Origin: Bacteroidales bacterium
GTDB lineage: Bacteria > Bacteroidota > Bacteroidia > Bacteroidales > P3
Reading direction: 5' to 3'
Assembly (NCBI GenBank): GCA_024400415.1
Contig: JAKSMS010000001.1
Span: 1-64,000 of the forward strand
Length of the DNA stretch: 64,000 nucleotides
The notes under the pieces are model-generated. The model was given only the letters and a program-made list of their open reading frames with translations, ran no database searches and was not told the DNA's origin. Both the position numbers and the translations under genes were made by a program. Below, piece by piece: positions 26,633-34,202 of the stretch. Each line of letters starts with the position of its first letter. Position 1 is the stretch's first letter.

Positions 26633-26662
26633 TGCCAAAACGACAACTCTGCCAAAATGGCA
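26633..26662 (-). promoter_or_regulatory. Two TGNCA-N3-TGNCA boxes upstream of htpG
   Basis: Minus strand: TGCCA-TTT-TGGCA (26650-26662, extended by C and G into a CTGCCA/TGGCAG inverted repeat) and TGTCG-TTT-TGGCA (26633-26645). The second continues into CACTAATTGA and ends 50 bases before the htpG start, parallel to the arrangement at dnaK. Confidence 0.65.
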
Positions 26663-26675
26663 GTCTTGCTGGCGG

Positions 26676-27152
26676 CTATTCCTTAAATTCGATGCCCTCT
26701 CCCCCATTCTGTTTCTGACGGTTCTCCATCTTATGTTCGAAATGCTTAAGCACAGTGTTGATGAGCAGGATGATGGTGGCTGAGGCCAGCGCTTCGATCC
26801 ACATGCCGTAGCCACAGAGGCAGCCAACACCGGCTGAGCACCATACGGTAGCCGCCGAGTTAAGTCCATGAACGGTAAATCCATCGCGGATAATGACGCC
26901 AGCGCCGAGGAATCCGATGCCGGTGACGACTTGGGCAAGCACTCGAAGGTTGTCGTTATTGACGGGACCTCCAGCGTGAATAGCACTCATTATCAAACTC
27001 TCTGAGATGAGTATAAAGATGCAGGCGCCTACGGATACGAGTGCATTTGTCGTGAGGCCTGCTGCTCGGCCGCGAATCTGGCGTTCGAGACCTATGATAG
27101 AACCGCAGAGCAAAGCGAGGGACAGACGCAGAAGAAAAGTGCTAATGGGCAT
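26676..27152 (-). CDS. MgtC/SapB family membrane protein
   Basis: 158-residue inner-membrane protein with about four transmembrane helices. It has the family's N-terminal LLRLSLALLCGSIIGLERQIRGRAAGL signature (G-x-x-R conserved) and GIGFLGAGVIIRDGFTVHGLNSAATVW. MgtC relatives affect magnesium homeostasis and ATP synthase regulation in pathogens; in free-living or commensal bacteria the role is unclear. The C-terminal tail is cytoplasmic and charged (ENRQKQNGGEG). Followed by htpG, which seems to have its own promoter. Confidence 0.9.
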   Translation of the reverse strand: MPISTFLLRLSLALLCGSIIGLERQIRGRAAGLTTNALVSVGACIFILISESLIMSAIHAGGPVNNDNLRVLAQVVTGIGFLGAGVIIRDGFTVHGLNSAATVWCSAGVGCLCGYGMWIEALASATIILLINTVLKHFEHKMENRQKQNGGEGIEFKE

Positions 27153-27248
27153 TGAGGTATCGACTGATGATTACTAACCTTGAACTGGATGAAATACGCC
27201 TTGCACCGTGTACAGACCAGGGCTGCTCACGATGCAAGGATGAAAGGA

Positions 27249-27716
27249 TTAGAGCTTCTTCCAATACACGGTCTCGCCAATGCCGAGGATCTTGCCAGAC
27301 ACTTTCAAGCGGCCGTCCTTGTCGAAAACGATGGTGCAGTTGGCATTGATGCCGCGCTGGGGATCGTAGATCTTGCAGCCGCTCCACTCTTTGTTCTTGG
27401 CGTCGTATTTGAGGCCTTTGAAGAGTACGATCTGGTCGCAGCGAACGCTGCGGAGCGACTTGTCTGGATTATTCTCGTCAAGACGGGTCTTGCCATTCTT
27501 GTCGGTAGCGTTCTTGACCCAGTAAATCTGACACTTGTAGGTGCCATTGCTAAGCTTGGTGATGTGGGTCTTGAAGGGCTCGCCGTTCTGAACGCCCTGA
27601 TAGTCGCCGAGGATATTGTCGGCCTTATTGTTGAGGGGGTTCTGAGCCAATGCCATGCTGACACATAATGAAAGCATTAGCAGGAGTGATGTGAATTTTT
27701 TCATGGTTTTTCTCAT
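27249..27716 (-). CDS. Secreted DUF2147-type protein
   Basis: 155 residues with a signal peptide (KKFTSLLLMLSLCVSMALAQ), then a lipocalin-like beta-rich domain: ILGDYQGVQNGEPFKTHI, YKCQIYWVKN, WSGCKIYDPQRGINANCTI and GETVYWKKL. The W-x-G-x-I-Y-D-P...Y segment is characteristic of DUF2147. Function is not established; members are exported. A second ATG four codons in is an alternative start. It follows rsmI by 20 bases in the same run. Confidence 0.82.
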   Translation of the reverse strand: MRKTMKKFTSLLLMLSLCVSMALAQNPLNNKADNILGDYQGVQNGEPFKTHITKLSNGTYKCQIYWVKNATDKNGKTRLDENNPDKSLRSVRCDQIVLFKGLKYDAKNKEWSGCKIYDPQRGINANCTIVFDKDGRLKVSGKILGIGETVYWKKL

Positions 27717-27736
27717 TAGTGTTATTGGAAAATTGT

Positions 27737-28414
27737 TTATTCTTCAGTTTCAAGTCCTGAGAGGATAATCACGATTTCGCCCTTGACCTCTTTAGAGGCA
27801 AAGTGGTCATGCACTTCTTGAAGCGTTCCGCGGGCGGTTTCGTGGTGCAGTTTGCTGATTTCGCGACTCACGCTCACTTGACGGTCGGGTCCCATAAACT
27901 CAATGAACTGCTCAAGCGCTTTGATGAGTCGGTGGGGCGACTCGTAGATGATCATGGTGCGCGTCTCTTCAGCTAGAGATTTGATCTTTGTCTGTCTGCC
28001 TTTCTTATGGGGCAAGAATCCCTCGAAGACGAATCTGTCGCAAGGCAGTCCTGAATCCACCAAGGCTGGCACAAAAGCCGTAGCGCCAGGCAGGCACTCA
28101 ACCTCGATGCCCTCTTTAACGCATTCGCGCACAAGCAGAAATCCCGGATCGCTGATTCCCGGAGTGCCGGCGTCGGTCACCAAGGCGATATCAATGCCGG
28201 TCATCAGTCGGTCGATGACAGAGCGAAGCGTCTGGTGCTCGTTGAAGATATGGTATGACTGCATAGGAGTAGTGATGGCATAATGCTGCATCACCACCTT
28301 AGAGGTTCGAGTATCTTCGGCCAGAATAAGGTCGACAGATTTTAAAACCTCGACGGCACGAAAAGTCATGTCGCCGAGGTTTCCAACAGGCGTTGGTACG
28401 AGGAATAGCTTCAT
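27737..28414 (-). CDS. rsmI: 16S rRNA 2'-O-ribose C1402 methyltransferase
   Basis: 225-residue SAM-dependent enzyme of the tetrapyrrole-methylase fold that modifies C1402 of 16S rRNA. It shows LFLVPTPVGNLGDMTFRAVE at the start, LAEDTRTS, VTDAGTPGISDPGFLLVRE and MIIYESPHRL, all conserved in RsmI. It is a little shorter than E. coli RsmI because it lacks the C-terminal extension, as is common in Bacteroidota. yebC lies 14 bases upstream. Confidence 0.96.
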   Translation of the reverse strand: MKLFLVPTPVGNLGDMTFRAVEVLKSVDLILAEDTRTSKVVMQHYAITTPMQSYHIFNEHQTLRSVIDRLMTGIDIALVTDAGTPGISDPGFLLVRECVKEGIEVECLPGATAFVPALVDSGLPCDRFVFEGFLPHKKGRQTKIKSLAEETRTMIIYESPHRLIKALEQFIEFMGPDRQVSVSREISKLHHETARGTLQEVHDHFASKEVKGEIVIILSGLETEE

Positions 28415-28428
28415 ATCGAGCGTTTGAA

Positions 28429-29169
28429 TTATTCTTCCTCGAAATCGTCTGGAATATCCATATCGTGGAATACGTTGGTAACGTCGTCATCCTCTTCAAG
28501 GAGGTTGATGATCTTCATCACCTTGCGGATGGTGTCGGTGTCCATCTCACGTGGAGTGTTGGCGATACGCTGGAGTTCAGCGCTCTCGCACTCGATGCCC
28601 ATCTCTTCAAGAGTCTTCACCATGTTGCCAAAGTCTTCGTAAGCGGTGTAGAGGGTGAGGTACTCATCGTCTGCCTCCATCTCCTCAAGACCACCGTCGA
28701 TGAGGTTCATCTCAAGCTCCTCGATGTCCATCTCAGGCTTGCGTGGGACTACGAAAACGCCCTTGCGGGTGAATGCGAAGCTGAGGCTTCCGTTGGTCTC
28801 CATGGTGCCGCCGTTCTTGTTCATAATGCTGCGAACGTTGGCAACGGTGCGCATGTTGTTGTCGGAGAGACACTCGATGAAGAGTGCGATACCGTGGCTA
28901 ACATGGCACTCGAAGGTGATTTCCTGGAGTACGGCTGCATCCTTATCAGAGGCCTTAGAGATAGCGCGCATAAGGGTATCTTTAGGCATGTTGCAACCAC
29001 GGGCATTCTGCACGAGCAGACGCAGACGTGGGTTGGATTCAGGATCAGGACCGCCTTCGCGTACGGCTACTGCAACTTCTTTAAGAATTTTGGAATACTG
29101 TTTTGAGCGTTTGGCATCGGCTGCGCCTTTAGCTCTCTTAATCTTAGACCATTTATTGTGTCCTGACAT
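28429..29169 (-). CDS. yebC: YebC/TACO1 family protein
   Basis: 246-residue member of the YebC/PmpR family, first described as transcription regulators and now also linked to translation through proline stretches (TACO1 in mitochondria). The hallmark N-terminus MSGHNKWSKIKR is present, followed by DAKRSKQYSKILKE and the glycine-rich GGTMETNGSLSFAF. The acidic C-terminal tail ends in DDFEEE. Length is normal. Spaced 38 bases from trmB upstream. Confidence 0.96.
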   Translation of the reverse strand: MSGHNKWSKIKRAKGAADAKRSKQYSKILKEVAVAVREGGPDPESNPRLRLLVQNARGCNMPKDTLMRAISKASDKDAAVLQEITFECHVSHGIALFIECLSDNNMRTVANVRSIMNKNGGTMETNGSLSFAFTRKGVFVVPRKPEMDIEELEMNLIDGGLEEMEADDEYLTLYTAYEDFGNMVKTLEEMGIECESAELQRIANTPREMDTDTIRKVMKIINLLEEDDDVTNVFHDMDIPDDFEEE

Positions 29170-29207
29170 AACGATTAATTATTAAATGATTATTAATATA
29201 TAATATT

Positions 29208-29870
29208 TTATTTGATTCTGAATTTGATGTAGGTGATGGGCTTGCCCTCGGCCAGATAGCCGCTCTCATAGAAGGTCTGCACCTCCACGGCCTCACCCTC
29301 GTAGCCCGAGTTGTAGAGGTCGTTGGTGGCGAACTCCACCTCGTAGTGCCCCTCGGGAATCACTTCGTCGCGGGTATATTCGTGCAGTTCTTGTGAATCG
29401 GTCTTCAAATGCACAGGGCCGCCGGGGCGCAACATCTTTTTGTAGGTGTTGAGGAATCGTTCGCAAGTGAGGCGCTTGTTGGGCTTCTTAGGCTGTGGGT
29501 CGGGGAAGGTTACCCATATCTCGCTCACCTCGTCTTGGGCAAAGAGCCTGTCGATGGTCTCTATCTTGGTGCGGATGAAGGCCACGTTGCGCATCTGTTC
29601 CTCGATAGCGGTCTTGGCTCCGCGCCAGAGGCGGGCGCCCTTGATGTCGACTCCAATATAGTTGCATTGAGGATTGCGACGGGCCAGGGCCACGGTATAG
29701 TCGCCCTTGCCGCAGCCGAGCTCCAAGATGATGGGATTGTCGTTCTGGAAGTATTCGTTCCACTTGCCTCGATGCTCGTAGGGGCCTGCTTGCAAATCGT
29801 CCCACGACACTTGGAAGAGGTTGTCGAACGTTAGGTTTTCTGCGAATCGCTGTAGTTTATGTTTAGCCAT
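29208..29870 (-). CDS. trmB: tRNA (guanine46-N7)-methyltransferase
   Basis: 220-residue class I methyltransferase making m7G46 in tRNA. Motif I is seen as ILELGCGKGDYTVALARR, followed by YIGVDIKGARLWRGAK and the family signature VTFPDPQPKKPNKRLT, with the C-terminal catalytic/SAM segment around KTDSQELHEYT. Full length. It begins nine bases after the HU/SPOR gene ends. Confidence 0.96.
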   Translation of the reverse strand: MAKHKLQRFAENLTFDNLFQVSWDDLQAGPYEHRGKWNEYFQNDNPIILELGCGKGDYTVALARRNPQCNYIGVDIKGARLWRGAKTAIEEQMRNVAFIRTKIETIDRLFAQDEVSEIWVTFPDPQPKKPNKRLTCERFLNTYKKMLRPGGPVHLKTDSQELHEYTRDEVIPEGHYEVEFATNDLYNSGYEGEAVEVQTFYESGYLAEGKPITYIKFRIK

Positions 29871-29879
29871 GTGTGTAGT

Positions 29880-31244
29880 TTAGATCATGCTGGTTGCGCT
29901 CTCGATATTCTTGATTACCACGTCGCCCTCATACCAGCTCTTTACGTGCTCGAGCTTGGCTTGTGCCTCAGTGTAGGAAGCTGCGTGGCCCATCGATACG
30001 TAGTAGCCGTTGTTCTTCTCTATGATATAGGCGGCACAGCCGTCGGCCTTGAGCAGCTTCTGCATCTGTGCTGCAGATGCGCGGCTGGTATAGAAGCCGG
30101 CGATGAGGTCGTAGGCGCCCTTCGACTTGCTGGTAGTCACGATGCTTACGGGTGCTGGATCAGCCTTTGGCTTAGGTGCTGGTGCTACGGTGGCAGCAAC
30201 AAACTCTTCAGGTTCGGTTTCGATGGTGTCTATCTGGATTGGCAGCGTGATTTCTGGGGTCACGGTGTCCTGCTCAACCACTACTGGCTGTGCCTTCTTG
30301 TTGAAGAGGTCCATCAGGCGGTCGAATCCGCCGAGCCTATAGAGCGCAAACACGCCTGCCAACAAGAGCAGCAGAAGCAGCAAGAGGATAATCCAACCCC
30401 TCTTCTTTTTCTTTTCTTCTTTCACCTCTTTAGGCTGAACGGCCTTCTTCTCGCCCTTCTTCTCTACCTTCTTAGCCTCTTTGGCAGGCATCTTGTCGAG
30501 CTTCTCAATATTCTTGATAGTCTCTGCCTCGGACTTTGAAGCAACTGCGGTTGCAGCGGCTGCTGCAGCGGCGGCCTTAACAGGCTCGGGTTCCGGTTTG
30601 GGTTCCGGTTTGGGCTCTGGGACTGGTGCTGGAGCAGGTTTGGGCGCTGGCTCTGGTGCCACTACTGGCTCTACAACTGGTTCTGGAACAGGTTCTGGAG
30701 CGGGAGCTGGTGCTGCAACTGGCTCTGGCGCAACAACAGGTTCTGGATCAGGCACAACAACAGGCTCAGGTTCAGGCACAGCGACAGGCTCTGGCTCTGG
30801 CTCTGGGGCTGGTGCTGGTGCTACGGGCTCTTCTACGATAGGCTGCTCAAAAGCTGCGAAGGGATCGTAGTTATCGTCCTTCTTATAGACATTGGCATTG
30901 ATCACCGGAGCAGGCTCTTCCGCCTTGACTGGTGCTGCAGCGGCAGTCTGCTCAAGGCTGTAGCGGGTGCCGTCAAAGTTGAGGTATCCCAGCTGAGGGA
31001 ACTCGTGGGAGTGGGTCTCGGCCAGCTTGTCGGTAAGGGCGTCCACATAGTTCTTCCACATCATCTCGGCGATGTTGTAGCTCACGCATTCCTTTTCGGC
31101 AATATACTGCACTATGGACTTGTCGTTGTTGAACACCTGGGTGAGCAGCGTGGTTCCGTTGGAGCTTTGGATAGTTCCGATGCCTGGAACCTCGACAGGG
31201 GTGCCTTTCTGAAGCAGTTCTACGATAAAGTCAGTTATACTCAT
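29880..31244 (-). CDS. HU-CCDC81/SPOR domain membrane protein
   Basis: 454 residues with an unusual layout. An N-terminal HU-like (CCDC81-type bacterial) domain is visible at the start (ITDFIVELLQKGTPVEVPGI). A long Pro/Glu/Ala-rich repeat (PEPEPV, PAPAPEP units, roughly residues 150-230) follows, then a Lys/Glu-rich stretch. A single transmembrane helix (GWIILLLLLLLLLAGVFALY) precedes a periplasmic linker and a C-terminal SPOR domain (GAYDLIAGFYTS..NGYYVSMG). SPOR domains bind denuded peptidoglycan at the division site. The HU domain would lie in the cytoplasm, so the protein could join nucleoid or cytoplasmic partners to the septum; this is inference. Confidence 0.88.
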   Translation of the reverse strand: MSITDFIVELLQKGTPVEVPGIGTIQSSNGTTLLTQVFNNDKSIVQYIAEKECVSYNIAEMMWKNYVDALTDKLAETHSHEFPQLGYLNFDGTRYSLEQTAAAAPVKAEEPAPVINANVYKKDDNYDPFAAFEQPIVEEPVAPAPAPEPEPEPVAVPEPEPVVVPDPEPVVAPEPVAAPAPAPEPVPEPVVEPVVAPEPAPKPAPAPVPEPKPEPKPEPEPVKAAAAAAAATAVASKSEAETIKNIEKLDKMPAKEAKKVEKKGEKKAVQPKEVKEEKKKKRGWIILLLLLLLLLAGVFALYRLGGFDRLMDLFNKKAQPVVVEQDTVTPEITLPIQIDTIETEPEEFVAATVAPAPKPKADPAPVSIVTTSKSKGAYDLIAGFYTSRASAAQMQKLLKADGCAAYIIEKNNGYYVSMGHAASYTEAQAKLEHVKSWYEGDVVIKNIESATSMI

Positions 31245-31260
31245 GATACTCTTGATGTTT

Positions 31261-32019
31261 TTATTCTATTGTTGAAATATGTTTGTTGGCCTCTGCCAGA
31301 TCTTCTGGGGTGTCTATGCCCACATTCTCTATCGAGGTCTCGATCATCTTGATCCTATATCCGTTTTCGAGCCAGCGCAGCTGTTCGAGCGACTCGCATT
31401 TTTCCAGTTCGCCCTGAGGCAGCTTTACCAGCTGAGGCAGCACCTCGGCCCTAAAGGCATAGATGCCCACATGCTTGAAGTAGGTGTGGCGCCTCATCCA
31501 CTCCTGCTGGTCCACTCCGCGCTGGTAGGGCACGGTGAAGCGGCTGAAGTAGAGCGCCATGCCCGTGTTGGCAGTGACCACCTTCACGGCGTTGGGGCTT
31601 AGCAGCGTGGCCTCGTCGGCCACAGCCTTTTTCAGTGAAGCAATTTCTACCTGAGGGTCGTCGAAGGCCGCAATAAGCGATCTGAGCTGGGAGGGCTCCA
31701 CAAAAGGCTCGTCGCCCTGCACGTTGATCACCACGTCGTAGCGTTCGCCTTGTGATTCCAGCTTGGCCAGCACCTCGCCACAGCGGTCGGTGCCGCTCTT
31801 GTGGTTCGGCGAGGTCATCATCACTCTGCCGCCGAAGGCCATCACAGCGTCGTAAATGCGCTGGTCGTCGGTGGCCACAATGGCAGCCTCCAGTTCCGGC
31901 ATGGCGCTCACTCGCTCGCAAGCCCATTGTATCATAGGCTTGCCGCCCAGCATGGCAAGGGGCTTGCCCGGGAAACGGGTCGAAGCATATCTGGCAGGTA
32001 TGATGGCGATGGTTTTCAT
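31261..32019 (-). CDS. kdsB: CMP-Kdo synthetase (3-deoxy-manno-octulosonate cytidylyltransferase)
   Basis: 252-residue enzyme that activates Kdo with CTP for lipopolysaccharide inner core synthesis; it supplies the substrate of WaaA (12889). The N-terminal nucleotide motif IIPARYASTRFPGKPL is diagnostic. VINVQGDEPFVEPSQL holds the metal-binding acidic residue, and HVGIYAFRAEVL and GIDTPEDLAEAN complete the family pattern. It is between a deoxynucleoside kinase gene and the HU/SPOR gene, all closely spaced. Confidence 0.97.
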   Translation of the reverse strand: MKTIAIIPARYASTRFPGKPLAMLGGKPMIQWACERVSAMPELEAAIVATDDQRIYDAVMAFGGRVMMTSPNHKSGTDRCGEVLAKLESQGERYDVVINVQGDEPFVEPSQLRSLIAAFDDPQVEIASLKKAVADEATLLSPNAVKVVTANTGMALYFSRFTVPYQRGVDQQEWMRRHTYFKHVGIYAFRAEVLPQLVKLPQGELEKCESLEQLRWLENGYRIKMIETSIENVGIDTPEDLAEANKHISTIE

Positions 32020-32043
32020 GGTGTAAGGTCTATAGTCAAAGTT

Positions 32044-32658
32044 TTAGAACAGTCCGTTGAATTCGGCGTCAATCTTGTTGATCACCACACCGAGATCCTC
32101 GGGATTGTCGGCAAAGTTGAGTTCCTGGATGTCCACGATGAGCTTCTTGCCCGCATCGTACTCCTCAATCCAGTTCTCGTAGCGCTGGTTAAGGCTGGTG
32201 AGGTAGTCGAGGCGGATAGCGTTCTCATATTCGCGGCCGCGCTTCTGAATCTGGCGGATGAGCGAAGGTACATCGCCGCGCAGATAGATAAGCAGGTCGG
32301 GAGCCTCGATGAACGAGTTCACCAATTCAAACATTCTGCGGTAGTTATCAAAATCGCGGGTGTTCATCAAGCCCATCGCATGCAAGTTGGGGGCAAAGAT
32401 GTAGGCGTCCTCATAGATAGTGCGGTCCTGCACAATATCCACGCCCGTATTGCGGATATCTATCAGCTGCTTGAAGCGGGTATGCAGATAGTAGATCTGA
32501 AGGTTGAACGACCATCGGCGCATATCCTCATAAAAGCTATTGATGTACGGGTTGTTTTCGGTAACCTCAAACAAGGGAGTATAGCCATAATGCTTGGCCA
32601 ATTGTTTGGTCAGAGTAGTCTTTCCGGAACCGATATTTCCTGCAATCGCGATGTGCAT
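32044..32658 (-). CDS. Deoxynucleoside kinase (dNK/dGK-dCK family)
   Basis: About 204 residues; phosphorylates deoxynucleosides for dNTP salvage. The P-loop is AIAGNIGSGKTTL. EVTENNPYINSFY supplies the catalytic acidic residue, DRTIYEDAYIFA is the D-R-S-type motif, and YLRGDVPSLIRQIQKRGR is the arginine-rich lid. The internal ATG (complement of 32656-32658) is chosen because the P-loop strand then begins at once, as in the family; an in-frame ATG 36 bases upstream would add an unrelated segment. First gene of the minus-strand run. Substrate specificity is unknown. Confidence 0.9.
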   Translation of the reverse strand: MHIAIAGNIGSGKTTLTKQLAKHYGYTPLFEVTENNPYINSFYEDMRRWSFNLQIYYLHTRFKQLIDIRNTGVDIVQDRTIYEDAYIFAPNLHAMGLMNTRDFDNYRRMFELVNSFIEAPDLLIYLRGDVPSLIRQIQKRGREYENAIRLDYLTSLNQRYENWIEEYDAGKKLIVDIQELNFADNPEDLGVVINKIDAEFNGLF

Positions 32659-32752
32659 AACTAGTTTTTTATTCGAGTCAATAATCGCTGCCAAGCCTTT
32701 ACTTGCTGAAAAATAAAGTCATAGGCGCATTAGCAGCATATTTTCAATCAAG

Positions 32753-32760
32753 CAAATATA
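32753..32760 (-). promoter_or_regulatory. -7 promoter box of the dNK run
   Basis: Minus-strand TATATTTG, 94 bases before the dNK start codon, matches TAnnTTTG; it implies a long leader. Confidence 0.5.
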
Positions 32761-33241
32761 CGAAAAAAATTTGAATCATATATAAAAATATGATTTTTTT
32801 TGAACTCATGTCACCAATATGTGGCGACAACCCTGACGCCGCAAGATGGCAGCCAGCCCCTACCCAGCGGCATCAAGGCAGCCACGATTGCCATTTTTTC
32901 GGAAATCACGGCGCAAATCAAGTCGATGTGCAACAAACTGACAGCATTTAACAGCACCTGATTCCACGACCATTCCTCAGGACAGCCCTACCCTATCAGC
33001 AGCTTTCGCGCCCAATGAGCAAAAATGGTTATAATATTGAAATCAAGACATTTGCATAAACATCGTAAAAAACCTCAATCATCTAGAAAACAGCCACTCA
33101 ACCCATTTCCAGAACCAAAACTATGGCATTTTCAGCAAAAGATAATTGCAAAGACAAAGAAGCAACAGACATGCTACAACATATTGACAAATAAAATATT
33201 GCTAACGTCTCAGAGGGTCCCAAAACCTATCCTAACTGACT

Positions 33242-33340
33242 CATATGTGCTATATGTGTGCTATATATGTGCTATATTTGTGCTATTACATAAGGATAGC
33301 AGATATATAGCACATATATAGCACACATATAGCACATATG
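33242..33340. repeat. Long palindromic iteron element, copy A
   Basis: Left arm 33242-33286 and right arm 33296-33340 pair over 45 positions with only a few mismatches around a 9-base loop. Each arm holds four direct 11-bp units of the type GTGCTATATNT, starting at 33247, 33258, 33269 and 33280 and mirrored at 33296, 33307, 33318 and 33329. A near-identical element lies at 46903-47001. Confidence 0.9.
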
Positions 33341-33750
33341 AACCAGATATGGACCAGATATGACACAAATGTAAGGGCAGTAAGGGACTATCGCGCCGCT
33401 ACTATGCACAAATGGCAACGCCTAGATTAAAGCAAGAAGCATGATTTTGCAACACAATACATCGATATTTCCTAAATGGTTGCGGCTTGCCATTGAGCCA
33501 GAGCGCCAAATGAACATTAAAATCGCCTAGAAAGTCTTAATTTTAGTTAAAATCAATAACTACGAGGATAAAATCAGCAATAGAAAGGTAATGAAAAAAG
33601 TATAGAAAAAGAAAAAATTGGTATGATTTGTAGAACTGAAAATTAGCGAATTAGAAAAATCATAAAAATATTTAGTATTGATTTTCAACACAATACAAAA
33701 ACACATAGGAAGAAACAAAAAAAAATGCATCCAGATTCAAAAAAAGTTAG

Positions 33751-33758
33751 TATCTTTG
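33751..33758 (+). promoter_or_regulatory. -7 promoter box of rpsO
   Basis: TATCTTTG matches TAnnTTTG, 47 bases before the rpsO start. Confidence 0.7.
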
Positions 33759-33805
33759 CAAACTGAAATTTGAAATCGAATAAACAATTAAAAAAGTAAA
33801 ATAAA

Positions 33806-34075
33806 ATGTATCTTACCAAAGAAAAGAGAGAAGAAATCTTCGCACAGTATGGTGCAAACGCAAAAGACAGCGGTTCAACCGAGGCACAGATCGCCCTGTT
33901 CACCTACAGAATCCAGCACCTCACCGAGCTGATGAAGCAGAACAAGAAGGACCAGGTTACCGAGCGCGCACTCGTTGGTCTCGTTGGAAAGCGTCGTCGT
34001 ATGCTTGACTATCTGAAAGCAAACGATATCGAGCGCTATCGTGCTATCCTGAAGAAACTCAACCTCAGAAAATAA
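33806..34075 (+). CDS. rpsO: 30S ribosomal protein S15
   Basis: 89-residue primary-binding protein of the small ribosomal subunit platform, contacting helices h20-h22 of 16S rRNA. It shows the standard pattern GSTEAQIALFTYRIQHLTELM and a basic C-terminal half (VGKRRRMLDYLKANDIERYRAILKKLNLRK). Its own terminator follows, and pnp lies 127 bases downstream. The rpsO-pnp order is the same as in E. coli, where both are autoregulated. Confidence 0.98.
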   Translation: MYLTKEKREEIFAQYGANAKDSGSTEAQIALFTYRIQHLTELMKQNKKDQVTERALVGLVGKRRRMLDYLKANDIERYRAILKKLNLRK

Positions 34076-34105
34076 TTTCGAAGGTATTCGAGACAATAAA
34101 GAAAC

Positions 34106-34139
34106 AAGGCAAATAGAAAGATATGCTATTTGCCTTTTT
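34106..34139 (+). terminator. Terminator between rpsO and pnp
   Basis: Arms AAGGCAAATAG and CTATTTGCCTT with a 9-base loop, ending in a T-run. Confidence 0.85.
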
Positions 34140-34153
34140 CTTCATATTATAGG

Positions 34154-34176
34154 CTTATGCCGACGGTCGGCATAAG
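34154..34176. promoter_or_regulatory. 23-bp palindrome in the pnp leader
   Basis: Perfect 11-bp arms (CTTATGCCGAC and GTCGGCATAAG) around one central base, ending 26 bases before the pnp start. It can form an RNA hairpin with a 9-bp stem, or serve as a protein-binding site. Known pnp genes elsewhere are autoregulated through a leader stem; the analogy is inference. Confidence 0.6.
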
Positions 34177-34202
34177 TAGTCGGAAGAAAAATAAAGAAAA
34201 AG

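Larger units (their letters stand above)
32659..33805. other. Gene-free 1.1-kb region between divergent dNK and rpsO
   Basis: AT-rich DNA with no convincing gene. It contains a more GC-rich patch at about 32820-33010 with only short overlapping frames, the long palindromic iteron element (copy A, 33242-33340), and promoters at each edge (32753-32760 minus and 33751-33758 plus). Confidence 0.6.

Noticed and set aside
30540..30850. Long plus-strand frames rich in Gly/Ser/Ala/Leu opposite the HU/SPOR gene
   Set aside because: They are antisense readings of the Pro/Glu repeat of the real minus-strand gene.
33242..33340. CRISPR-like or tandem-repeat array
   Set aside because: The 11-bp units lack spacers and reverse orientation at the centre; it is a palindrome, not an array.
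33389..33405. TATCGCGCCGCTAC also found inside the SRP RNA region (5071-5084)
   Set aside because: Shared 14-mers are expected by chance within 64 kb, and the flanks do not match.
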